A stretch of DNA of 12,819 nucleotides, taken from Bordetella parapertussis. GTDB lineage: Bacteria; Pseudomonadota; Gammaproteobacteria; Burkholderiales; Burkholderiaceae_B. Made by a program: the position numbers and the translations under genes. The first letter of the stretch is position 1, and every line of letters begins with the position of its first letter. The stretch is taken from contig CAMDEF010000074.1 of NCBI GenBank assembly GCA_945895265.1, positions 1-12,819 of the forward strand. The letters run 5' to 3'. Below, one piece after another: positions 1-6,959 of the stretch. A model generated the notes under the pieces. It ran no database searches, had not been told where the DNA came from, and saw only the letters and a program-made list of their open reading frames with translations.

Positions 1-1031
1 GATAGGCTCACCCCCCCAAGGCCTCCGAGTGCTTTTTGCCCAAAGATACCAGCGGCGATACCACCCCAAACCCCGCACAAACCGTGCAACGGCCACACGC
101 CCAACACATCGTCGATTTTCCAGCGATTCTGTTCGAGCGTAAAGACCAAGACAAACAGTGCACCCGCCACCAACCCGACCACCAGCGCCCCTAAGGGATG
201 CATCAAATCAGAGCCGGCACACACTGCCACCAAGCCTGCTAAGGGGCCGTTATAGCTAAAGCCCGCATCGTTTTTGCCAAAGAACCAACCGGCTAAGGTA
301 CCGCCAGCCATGGCCATCAACGAGTTCATGGCGACGAGGCCGCTAATTTTGTCGATGGTTTGCGCGCTCATGACGTTAAAGCCAAACCAGCCCACTGTCA
401 GGATCCAAGCACCTAGGGCCAGAAACGGTACGTTAGAAGGTGGGTGCGCGGCCATACGGCCGTCTTTACGATAGCGGCCTTGGCGTGCGCCTAGCAGCAA
501 GATGGCCGGCAGGGCGATCCAGCCCCCAACGGCGTGCACCACCACTGAGCCCGCGAAATCGTGAAACTCTTCACCGCTCACACTCTTGACCCAGGCTTGA
601 AAGCCAAAGGGATGTTCAGGGTTCCAGACCATGCCCTCAAAGAAGGGATAGATAAAACCTACTAGCAAGAAGGTGGCCAATAATTGGGGGTTGAACTTTG
701 CGCGCTCGGCGATGCCGCCAGACACAATCGCAGGGATCGCTGCAGCGAAGGTTAATAAAAAGAAAAACTTGACGAGCTCAAAGCCGCTTTTCGCGGCGAG
801 CTCTTCGGCGCCCATGAAAAAGTTGGTGCCATAAGCGATCGAATAACCGATGAAAAAGTAGGCGATCGTCGAGACCGAAAAGTCGACCAAAATCTTGACG
901 AGTGCGTTGACTTGATTTTTTTCACGAACAGTACCTAGCTCTAAAAAAGCAAAGCCGGCGTGCATCGCCAAAATCATGATTGCGCCTAATAAGATAAATA
1001 GCGCGTCGACACCTGTTTTTATACTGTCCAT
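1..1031 (-). CDS. amt: Ammonium transporter, Amt/MEP/Rh family (3' end off window)
   Basis: An inner-membrane channel that takes up ammonium/ammonia for nitrogen assimilation. I translated 343 codons from the ATG at 1031-1029; the frame stays open to the left edge, so the C-terminal part (probably 50-80 residues, judged from usual Amt length) is missing. Residues matching the functional positions of E. coli AmtB can be seen: the Phe-gate positions F95 (in TFAAAIPAIVSGGIAER) and F218 (in WFGFN), the outer recruitment-site residues W136 and S222, D158 in DFAGSVVVH, and the twin pore histidines H166 and H316 (PLHGLCG). A functional channel is therefore likely. The protein starts directly in the first membrane helix (MDSIKTGVDALFILLG) with no cleavable signal peptide, which E. 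coli AmtB has. A GGAG Shine-Dalgarno lies 5 nt before the ATG. The gene is divergent from the dehydrogenase at 1271. No glnK precedes it; a PII gene downstream cannot be excluded. Confidence 0.93.
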   Translation of the reverse strand, partial: MDSIKTGVDALFILLGAIMILAMHAGFAFLELGTVREKNQVNALVKILVDFSVSTIAYFFIGYSIAYGTNFFMGAEELAAKSGFELVKFFFLLTFAAAIPAIVSGGIAERAKFNPQLLATFLLVGFIYPFFEGMVWNPEHPFGFQAWVKSVSGEEFHDFAGSVVVHAVGGWIALPAILLLGARQGRYRKDGRMAAHPPSNVPFLALGAWILTVGWFGFNVMSAQTIDKISGLVAMNSLMAMAGGTLAGWFFGKNDAGFSYNGPLAGLVAVCAGSDLMHPLGALVVGLVAGALFVLVFTLEQNRWKIDDVLGVWPLHGLCGVWGGIAAGIFGQKALGGLGGVSL

Positions 1032-1177
1032 TTTGGCTCCGAGTCAAAAAATCGCCTATCTCAGGCGTTCAATCTTCAAGCGTTACTGTTAAGGTATCGG
1101 TTCTGGTTGATTCAAACAGTACCGTGCATCAAAACCGTGAAAATTGACGGCGTATCTTAACTCGACTTAGGCTCAGT

Positions 1178-1206
1178 TTGGTGCATGTTTAAAGTGATCG
1201 TATAAA
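1178..1206 (+). promoter_or_regulatory. Candidate sigma-70 promoter for the dehydrogenase gene
   Basis: TTGGTG (1178-1183) and TATAAA (1201-1206) are separated by exactly 17 bp, in the 239-bp gap between the two divergent genes and upstream of the dehydrogenase start at 1271. The -10 matches consensus at 5 of 6 positions, the -35 at only 3 of 6. A second TATAAA-like box follows 15 bp later inside a direct repeat (CGTATAAAA at 1199-1207 and 1214-1222), so the real -10 could be either. This is inferred from pattern only. Confidence 0.35.
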
Positions 1207-1270
1207 ACAGACACGTATAAAAAAATAATTGAGCCATTTTTGTGCATAACGGCGGATTTCAGGAGAACGC

Positions 1271-2356
1271 ATGGCAACGTACAACATTGCAACGATCGAA
1301 GGTGATGGTATTGGCCCCGAGGTTTGCGCAGCAACAGTCACCGTCTTAAAAGAGGCGCTTGGCTCAAATCTACTGTCTTTCAATCAGTTTCCGGGCGGGG
1401 CATCGCATTACGTTAAAACGGGTCAGGTGTTGCCTCAAGAGACCTTTGATGCCTGCAATACATCGCACGCGATTTTGCATGGGGCGGCAGGCTTGCCAAG
1501 CGTGACTTACCCCGACGGTACAGAGGTGGGCAACGACTTGCATCTGCAACTGCGTTTTAAGCTTGATCTCTATGCCAATGTGCGGCCGATTCGTTTATAT
1601 CAGGCTGATTTTTCGCCACTCAAAAATCGGCAGTCAGGCGATATCGATTACATCATCGTGCGCGAAAACACTGAAGGCCTTTATGCGAGTCGGGGCGCAG
1701 GCGTGCTGTTGCGTGGTGAGGTTGCCACCGACACCTTGGTGCTCACTCGCAAGGGCGTTTCGCGGATCGCCAAGTTTGCCTTTGAGTTATCGCGTAAGCG
1801 CAACGGGGCCCCGTCTGACCGCGTACGTCGCATGACGGTGTGCGATAAGGCCAATATTTTGCGTAGCTACGCTTTCTTTAGATCAGTATGCGATGAAGTC
1901 GCCCAAGACTATCCCGATGTGGCGATTGATTACGCCTATGTCGATGCGATTACAGTGCACTTGGTCAAGCGACCTGAGTTCTATGACGTGATCGTGGCCG
2001 AAAACATGTTTGGTGACATTATTTCGGATCTGGGTGCAGCGACCGTAGGTGGCATGGGGATTGCGCCCTCTGGCGAGCTTGGTGACAACCACGGCTTGTT
2101 TCAGGGCGCGCACGGCTCGGCGCCAGATATTGCGGGCCAAAATATCGCGAGCCCCCTGGCAACGATTTTGTCAGGCTCGTTTATGTTGCGCTGGTTAGGT
2201 GATCGACACAACGACGCAAGCCTCATCACCGCCGCAGAACGTATCGAGCGCGCCGTCGAGGCGACCTTGGCCGGTGGCAAGGCAATCCCACGCGATTTGG
2301 GTGGTTTGGCTTCGTGCTCTGAAGTGACCGCTGAAATTTGCCGGCAGCTGACCTAA
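1271..2356 (+). CDS. NAD-type isocitrate/isopropylmalate-family dehydrogenase
   Basis: A beta-decarboxylating dehydrogenase that oxidises a 2-hydroxy-3-carboxylate and releases CO2 in the cytoplasm. The exact substrate is not settled. The 361-residue length suits the family. Visible features are the N-terminal GDGIGPEV (residues 11-18), substrate-binding arginines R95, R105 (YANVRP) and R131 (VREN), the catalytic pair Y138 (EGLY) and K193 (CDKAN), metal-binding acids D225, D249 (NMFGD) and D253 (ISD), and the cofactor loop HGSAPDIAG (281-289). D286 in that loop is typical of NAD+ rather than NADP+ enzymes, which carry Lys-Tyr there. The loop before R95 reads NDLHLQLR; it lacks the paired leucines of true LeuB and does not resemble the arginine-rich homoisocitrate version, so leucine biosynthesis is doubtful. 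Tartrate/D-malate or an unassigned acid are alternatives. The start is supported by AGGAGA 4 nt before the ATG. It has no cotranscribed pathway partner here. Confidence 0.9.
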   Translation: MATYNIATIEGDGIGPEVCAATVTVLKEALGSNLLSFNQFPGGASHYVKTGQVLPQETFDACNTSHAILHGAAGLPSVTYPDGTEVGNDLHLQLRFKLDLYANVRPIRLYQADFSPLKNRQSGDIDYIIVRENTEGLYASRGAGVLLRGEVATDTLVLTRKGVSRIAKFAFELSRKRNGAPSDRVRRMTVCDKANILRSYAFFRSVCDEVAQDYPDVAIDYAYVDAITVHLVKRPEFYDVIVAENMFGDIISDLGAATVGGMGIAPSGELGDNHGLFQGAHGSAPDIAGQNIASPLATILSGSFMLRWLGDRHNDASLITAAERIERAVEATLAGGKAIPRDLGGLASCSEVTAEICRQLT

Positions 2357-2416
2357 GCCAGAGACATAAGCCAGAGACATAAACCAGAGACATAAACCAG
2401 AGACATAAACCAGAGA
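2354..2416 (+). repeat. 13-bp tandem repeat starting at a stop codon (4.8 copies)
   Basis: The unit TAARCCAGAGACA (R = G in the first two copies, A in the rest) is repeated at 2354-2366, 2367-2379, 2380-2392 and 2393-2405, followed by a partial 11-base copy at 2406-2416. The first TAA is the stop codon of the dehydrogenase gene. Because 13 is one more than a multiple of three, successive TAAs fall in successive reading frames, so the array closes all three forward frames. The near-identity of the copies points to recent slippage. Confidence 0.95.
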
Positions 2417-2431
2417 TTACCTGTAATGCTC

Positions 2432-2457
2432 AGGAATTCCTTTTCCTAGGCCTAGGA
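2432..2457. repeat. Two adjacent perfect palindromes
   Basis: AGGAATTCCT (2432-2441, 10 bp) and TCCTAGGCCTAGGA (2444-2457, 14 bp) are perfect palindromes separated by two bases. Neither has a central loop or a following T-run, so neither looks like a Rho-independent terminator. They lie 28 nt or less after the tandem repeat and about 125 nt before the efflux operon. A protein-binding site is possible; no function is shown. Confidence 0.6.
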
Positions 2458-2535
2458 TTTAGCCTCTGTAGCCAAGGGTTGCCGTGCCTCAGCGTCAGAT
2501 CGCCCAAGCAGACTCGGAGGCTTTTATACGCCTAT

Positions 2536-2545
2536 GGGTTAACCC
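2536..2545. promoter_or_regulatory. Candidate operator GGGTTAACCC before the efflux operon
   Basis: This is a perfect 10-bp palindrome. With one mismatched pair it extends to 16 bp (2533-2548), and it is flanked by TATACG (2525-2530) and CGTATA (2545-2550) in inverted orientation. It overlaps the candidate -35 box of the efflux operon promoter, which is where a repressor of an RND operon (often TetR- or MarR-type) would bind. No regulator gene is present in the window, so the binding partner is unknown. Confidence 0.4.
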
Positions 2546-2567
2546 GTATAGAATGGCAGGCTATACA
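2539..2567 (+). promoter_or_regulatory. Candidate promoter of the RND efflux operon
   Basis: TTAACC (2539-2544) and TATACA (2562-2567) are spaced by 17 bp, each matching the sigma-70 consensus at 4 of 6 positions, 17 nt or less upstream of the adaptor start at 2584. The alternative -10 TAGAAT (2549-2554) has no acceptable -35. The -35 box lies inside the palindrome at 2536-2545, consistent with repression. Confidence 0.35.
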
Positions 2568-2583
2568 AGTTTAGGAAAGCGCA

Positions 2584-3807
2584 ATGAGTCAGGCGTTCTG
2601 CACGAAGAATAATCTGCGCGGGGTTAAATTAGTGAACGACCATCCCTTGCTTGGCTGGCCCTTGTTGCTTGGCATCGTGTTCGCGATTGGGGCGCACGTA
2701 CGTCAACTCAGCGGGGCATTCGGGCTCGCTGTGGCGTCTGTATTGCTGAGCGCCACCGCTTTCGCGCAGGGGGGCGCCGGCGCCCCTCCTGCGTTGCCCG
2801 TGTCAGTCATCGAAGCCACGCCCATCACACTACCCAACATTCTAGAAATCACCGCGCAGGCCGAAGGCGCCAAAGAGACTGAGGTACGTGCGCGCGTCGG
2901 CGGTATTTTGGTCAAACGCCTGTACGAGGAAGGCAGCGCTGTCACCGCCGGTCAGCCCTTGTTTCAGCTTGACCCCGAGTCCTTCAAAAACGCGCTTGAG
3001 GAGTCTCAAGCGCGCGCCAAACAAACAGAGCGCGAAGCTGCGCGACTCAAAGGCTTGTTTAGCCAGCAGGCCGTGAGCCGCAAAGAGTTTGACGATGCCA
3101 CCTCGGCAAACGAAGTCGCACAAGCCAATCTCAAAATAATCCAGCTGAATCTGTCATGGGCCACAGTGACGGCGCCGGTTTCTGGCATCTCGGGCCGTGC
3201 ACTGCGGTCAGAAGGCAGCTTGATTACCACGACAATCGATGGCAGCTTGCTCACCTCCATTTATCAAATCAATCCTATCTGGGTACGCTTTGGTCTCTCT
3301 GCGAGTGACACCTCGCAGTTGCCAGGCGGGCGCCTTGATCCGACCCAAGCGACTGGGGTCGAGTTGCTTTTGCCGAATGGCAAAGTCTATGAGCAGCCGG
3401 GCAAGCTCAATTTTTTGTCGACGTTTATTGACCCTAAATTGGGCACGCAGCAAATGCGTGCTGAGTTTCCAAACCCTAGTCATCAGATTTTGCCCGGTCA
3501 GTTTTTGAAGATTCGCTTAACCACAGGCAAGCAAGAAAACGTTTACTTGGTGCCTCAGGCTGCGGTCATTCAAAACGAACGTGGCTTTATGGTTTGGACA
3601 GTCGGTGCCGATAACAAAGTTGTACCAACGCCCTTAACAATGGGGACTTGGCTTGGGAAAAATTGGATTGTGCGCTCAGGCTTAAAGCCAGGTGATCGCG
3701 TGGTGGTCAATCAGATCATTAAGATTCGACCAGGCGCTGTCGTCGCACCGACTGTGATCCCGCTTGATACAACAATGAATACGGCCAATGCCAGAGCGGG
3801 CAAATGA
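2584..3807 (+). CDS. RND efflux periplasmic adaptor (membrane fusion protein)
   Basis: The AcrA/MexA-type adaptor of a tripartite exporter; it bridges the pump and the outer-membrane channel in the periplasm. The 407 residues show a signal region ending at an AFA|Q-type signal peptidase I site (about residue 61), the two lipoyl half-motifs (about 101-131, VRARVGGILV... and 188-214, TAPVSGISGR), a short alpha-hairpin between them (about 132-187, rich in Glu/Lys/Ala/Gln), then beta-barrel and membrane-proximal domains, with PQAAV in the usual late position. Unlike AcrA there is no lipobox cysteine. The N-terminus is long: a first hydrophobic stretch (about 21-38) precedes the apparent signal peptide (43-61). 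AGGAAA before the ATG at 2584 supports that start, but GTG codons at 2632 and 2677 are possible alternatives. The stop overlaps the pump start (ATGA), so the two are translationally coupled. Family assignment is firm; the substrate is unknown. Confidence 0.93.
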   Translation: MSQAFCTKNNLRGVKLVNDHPLLGWPLLLGIVFAIGAHVRQLSGAFGLAVASVLLSATAFAQGGAGAPPALPVSVIEATPITLPNILEITAQAEGAKETEVRARVGGILVKRLYEEGSAVTAGQPLFQLDPESFKNALEESQARAKQTEREAARLKGLFSQQAVSRKEFDDATSANEVAQANLKIIQLNLSWATVTAPVSGISGRALRSEGSLITTTIDGSLLTSIYQINPIWVRFGLSASDTSQLPGGRLDPTQATGVELLLPNGKVYEQPGKLNFLSTFIDPKLGTQQMRAEFPNPSHQILPGQFLKIRLTTGKQENVYLVPQAAVIQNERGFMVWTVGADNKVVPTPLTMGTWLGKNWIVRSGLKPGDRVVVNQIIKIRPGAVVAPTVIPLDTTMNTANARAGK

Positions 3808-6800
3808 GCTTATCTAGTTTTTTTATTAGTCGCCCGATTTTTTCATGGGTGATTTCGATCACGATTGTGATTGCAGGGTTGATGGCAGCGCGTGGCTTAC
3901 CAATTGCTCAGTATCCAGCGATCGCGCCACCCACGGTCATCATCACGGCAAACTACCCTGGGGCCTCGACTGAAACCTTAACGCGTACAGTGGCCGGGCC
4001 AATTGAAGAGCAGCTCTCGGGCGTTGAGAATTTGCTGTATTTCAACTCGACAGCGCAATCAAACGGCACGCTGACGATCACAGCGACTTTTGAAGTGGGC
4101 ACCAACGTTGATATTGCGACGGTGAACGTGAACAACCGCGTCAAGATCGCCGAACCGCGCCTCCCCGACATCGTGCGTCAATTTGGCGTGACCGCGCAAA
4201 AGCGCTCAAACGATATTTTATTGGTCACTGCGCTCACGACTCCCACTAACGAGTTCTCGTCGTTGTATTTGTCGAACTACGCGTTGGTGAATGTCCTTGA
4301 CGAACTCAAGCGTGTGCCCGGTGTGGGTGATGCTCAAATTTTAGGGGCGAAAGACTATTCGATGCGGATTTGGCTGCAGCCCGATCGTATGGCGCAACTC
4401 GGCGTGACAATCACGGATATCGCCAGTGCGGTTTCTTCTCAAAACAAACAAAACGTTGCCGGAAAAATTGGACAAGAGCCCGCACCACAAGGGCAACAAT
4501 TGGTCTACACGGTCACGGCAAAAGGGCGCTTGGTGACCCCCGAGCAGTTTGGCGATATTGTGATTCGCTCGAGCGGGCCAAGCGGCGTATTGCGTTTAAA
4601 GGATGTCGCTCGTATTGAGCTTGATGCCGCGAATTACGACGCGTTCACAACCTTGGTGGGTAAGCCCACGGCTCTTGTGGCGATCTTTTTGCAGTCTGGT
4701 GCGAACGCGTTAGATGTTGCTGCGCGTGTGCGTACCTCAATGGAAGGTATTAAAAAGAAGTTTCCGCCTGGCGTCGACTATGTCATCCCTTTTGATACGA
4801 CAAAATTTGTAGATGCCTCAATTAAAGAGGTTGTGATCACGCTCATTGAGGCAATGTTGCTGGTTGCACTAGTGGTCTATTTGTTTTTACAGAACTGGCG
4901 CGCAACGGTGATCCCCTTGATTGCCGTACCGGTGTCTTTGATTGGTACTTTTGCTGGTTTGTGGATTTTTGGTTTTTCAGTCAATACCTTGACGTTGTTT
5001 GCCATGGTGTTGTCAATTGGTATTGTGGTCGACGATGCCATTGTTGTACTTGAAAACGTCGAGCGCTTGATGGCTGAGCGCAATTTGGCGCCAAAAGAGG
5101 CCGCACTTGAGGCGATGCGCGAGGTGTCTGGGGCCGTTGTGGCCATTGTGCTGGTGCTGTCTGCCGTGTTTATCCCTGTGGCATTTTTAGGGGGGATTGC
5201 GGGCAAGTTGTATCAGCAGTTTGCTGTCACCGTGGCGCTCTCAGTGGTGCTGTCAGGCGTGGTCGCCCTCACGCTGACACCGGCTTTGTGTGGAGTGTTG
5301 CTCAAACCGACGCACACCGAGCCCAAAGCGTTTAGGTGGTTCAATCGGGCGTTTGGTGCGCTGACTGAGGGCTATGCCAAGTTAGTGGACAAAACTCTGC
5401 ATCATCGGATTTTGGGTGCGTCGGTGTTTGCCACTGTCATTGTGGCCTCGGTTGTGTTGTTCAGATTGGTGCCCGGCGGCTTTGTACCGGCCGAAGATCA
5501 GGGCTATTTGGTCAGCGCATTGGTGTTGCCTGATGGCGCGAGCCTGCAACGTACCCAAAAAGCGGGCGAGTCCTTTCAAGAAAAAGTGGTGCAAGACCCA
5601 AGTGTTGCCCGTGTCTTTGTGATCGCCGGTAATGACATTATCGGTGGCGGCTTGAAGACAAATGCCGGGACTATTTTTATTCCGCTTAAAGACTGGGATC
5701 AACGTACAGAAAGCGCTGAACAACTCGCCAAAAAATTTACCGGGCTAGGCATGGGCATGCCTGACGGCATGGCACTCGTCTTTAATCCGCCCCCGATCCG
5801 AGGCTTAGGATCAGCGGGGGGATTCGAGTTTTACGTGCAATCTAAGGTTCAGCCTTCGCCGCAGCAGCTGGCCGAGGTGGTGACGAACTTTACCGAGGCT
5901 TTAAGAAAGCAACCTAAGCTCACGGGCATCAATACCTTTTTCAGACCGACTGCACCGCAGTTGTACGTTGAGGTCGATGAAGCCAAGGCGTTGTCGCTAG
6001 GGATCCCGATTTCTGAGGTGTACCTAAGCCTGCAAGCAACGATGGGTACTTTGTATGTCAATGACTTCAACTTAAGTGGTCGAACCTATCGTGTGCAGTT
6101 GCAGGCGGATGCTCAATATCGCACCCAACCAACCGATCTAGGGCAGATCTATGTGCGCGCCGATAACGGCAGCATGGTGCCCGTATCGGCGTTGATTCAA
6201 GTGACGCAAATTGTTGGGCCCGAGCAGCTCGAGCGCTTTAACGGATTTTTAGCCGCCAAAGTGCTGGGTAATGCAATCTCTGGTGTGAGCTCGGGTGAGG
6301 CGATTCAGTTGGTGCAAGATGTCGCGAATGCGTCGTTACCGCCAGGCTACGAGTTGGCGTGGGCTGGGCAGGCGTATCAGCAACTTCGTACCGGTAATAC
6401 ATCAGCCGTGGCCTTTGTGTTTGGTATCTTAATGGTGTTTTTGATTCTGGCTGCACAGTACGAACGCTGGTCGTTACCGCTTGCGGTACTGCTGGCTGTG
6501 CCTTTTGCTTTCTTCGGCGCCTTGCTGGCTGTCTGGGTACGCGGCATGCCGAATGATATTTATTTTCAGATTGGGTTGGTGGTGCTGGTTGGGTTGTCGG
6601 CAAAAAATGCCATTTTAATTGTCGAGTTTGCCTCGCAAAAGCGACAACAAGGGATGAGTAATATTGATGCAGCCTTGACCGCGGCGCGGCAAAGATTTCG
6701 ACCGATTGTGATGACTTCGCTGGCGTTTATTCTAGGTGTGTTTCCACTAGTGATTTCATCGGGTGCTGGGGCTGCTGCCCGCCGTTCGATGGGCACAGGA

Positions 6801-6959
6801 GTTTTTGGTGGCATGCTGGCTTCAACTTTTATCGCCACAATTTTTGTCCCGATGTTTTTTACCTGGATGTCGCGCAGGCAGGCTAAGCAGATGCCTGCGG
6901 CTGATCCTGCGCAAGCGAGCTCTGACGCGCCTGCCGCAACGACAGGTGAAAAATCTTGA
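3804..6959 (+). CDS. RND multidrug efflux pump, HAE1 family (AcrB/MexF-like)
   Basis: The inner-membrane proton/drug antiporter of the tripartite system. Its 1051 residues match the HAE1 family. It opens with FFISRPIFSWVI (first helix), followed by a large periplasmic porter/docking region, helices 2-6 (about 340-500), a second periplasmic loop (about 560-860), and helices 8-12 up to about 1030. The proton-relay residues are present: D410-D411 in GIVVDDAIVVLENVER (AcrB D407/D408), K934 in GLSAKNAILIVEFA (AcrB K940), and R964 and T971 in RQRFRPIVMT (AcrB R971/T978). The pump should therefore be active. The switch-loop region (NDIIGGGLKTNAG) differs from AcrB, so drug preference cannot be copied from it. 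The sequence LYLSNYALVNVLDELKRVPG recalls the MexF branch. The start overlaps the adaptor stop by 4 nt and its own stop overlaps the start of the channel gene by 4 nt. The last 20 or so residues are an Ala/Ser-rich cytoplasmic tail. Confidence 0.97.
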   Translation: MSLSSFFISRPIFSWVISITIVIAGLMAARGLPIAQYPAIAPPTVIITANYPGASTETLTRTVAGPIEEQLSGVENLLYFNSTAQSNGTLTITATFEVGTNVDIATVNVNNRVKIAEPRLPDIVRQFGVTAQKRSNDILLVTALTTPTNEFSSLYLSNYALVNVLDELKRVPGVGDAQILGAKDYSMRIWLQPDRMAQLGVTITDIASAVSSQNKQNVAGKIGQEPAPQGQQLVYTVTAKGRLVTPEQFGDIVIRSSGPSGVLRLKDVARIELDAANYDAFTTLVGKPTALVAIFLQSGANALDVAARVRTSMEGIKKKFPPGVDYVIPFDTTKFVDASIKEVVITLIEAMLLVALVVYLFLQNWRATVIPLIAVPVSLIGTFAGLWIFGFSVNTLTLFAMVLSIGIVVDDAIVVLENVERLMAERNLAPKEAALEAMREVSGAVVAIVLVLSAVFIPVAFLGGIAGKLYQQFAVTVALSVVLSGVVALTLTPALCGVLLKPTHTEPKAFRWFNRAFGALTEGYAKLVDKTLHHRILGASVFATVIVASVVLFRLVPGGFVPAEDQGYLVSALVLPDGASLQRTQKAGESFQEKVVQDPSVARVFVIAGNDIIGGGLKTNAGTIFIPLKDWDQRTESAEQLAKKFTGLGMGMPDGMALVFNPPPIRGLGSAGGFEFYVQSKVQPSPQQLAEVVTNFTEALRKQPKLTGINTFFRPTAPQLYVEVDEAKALSLGIPISEVYLSLQATMGTLYVNDFNLSGRTYRVQLQADAQYRTQPTDLGQIYVRADNGSMVPVSALIQVTQIVGPEQLERFNGFLAAKVLGNAISGVSSGEAIQLVQDVANASLPPGYELAWAGQAYQQLRTGNTSAVAFVFGILMVFLILAAQYERWSLPLAVLLAVPFAFFGALLAVWVRGMPNDIYFQIGLVVLVGLSAKNAILIVEFASQKRQQGMSNIDAALTAARQRFRPIVMTSLAFILGVFPLVISSGAGAAARRSMGTGVFGGMLASTFIATIFVPMFFTWMSRRQAKQMPAADPAQASSDAPAATTGEKS
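6944..6949 (+). promoter_or_regulatory. Ribosome binding site that decides a TTG start
   Basis: AGGTGA lies 6 nt before TTG at 6956, inside the 3' end of the pump gene. The next in-frame ATGs (6971 and 7016) have no comparable site, so the TTG, which overlaps the pump stop as TTGA, is the best-supported start of the channel gene. Confidence 0.55.

Noticed and set aside
1105..1142. Possible sigma-54 promoter (minus-strand ATGCACGGTACTGTTT) for amt
   Set aside because: The -24 GG and the -12 GC are both absent, so the resemblance is superficial.
1169..1185. NtrC-like site (AGGCTCAGTTTGGTGCA) upstream of amt
   Set aside because: Only the right half matches the TGCACCA-N3-TGGTGCA type consensus, and no sigma-54 -24/-12 element with the invariant GG and GC was found between it and the amt start.
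2444..2457. 14-bp palindrome as a terminator of the dehydrogenase gene
   Set aside because: It has no loop and no T-run after it, so it does not fit a Rho-independent terminator.
6238..6603. Open frame of 121 codons on the minus strand inside the pump gene
   Set aside because: It is antisense to the conserved C-terminal half of the RND pump, has low-complexity Pro/Arg/Thr-rich composition and no recognisable start signal.
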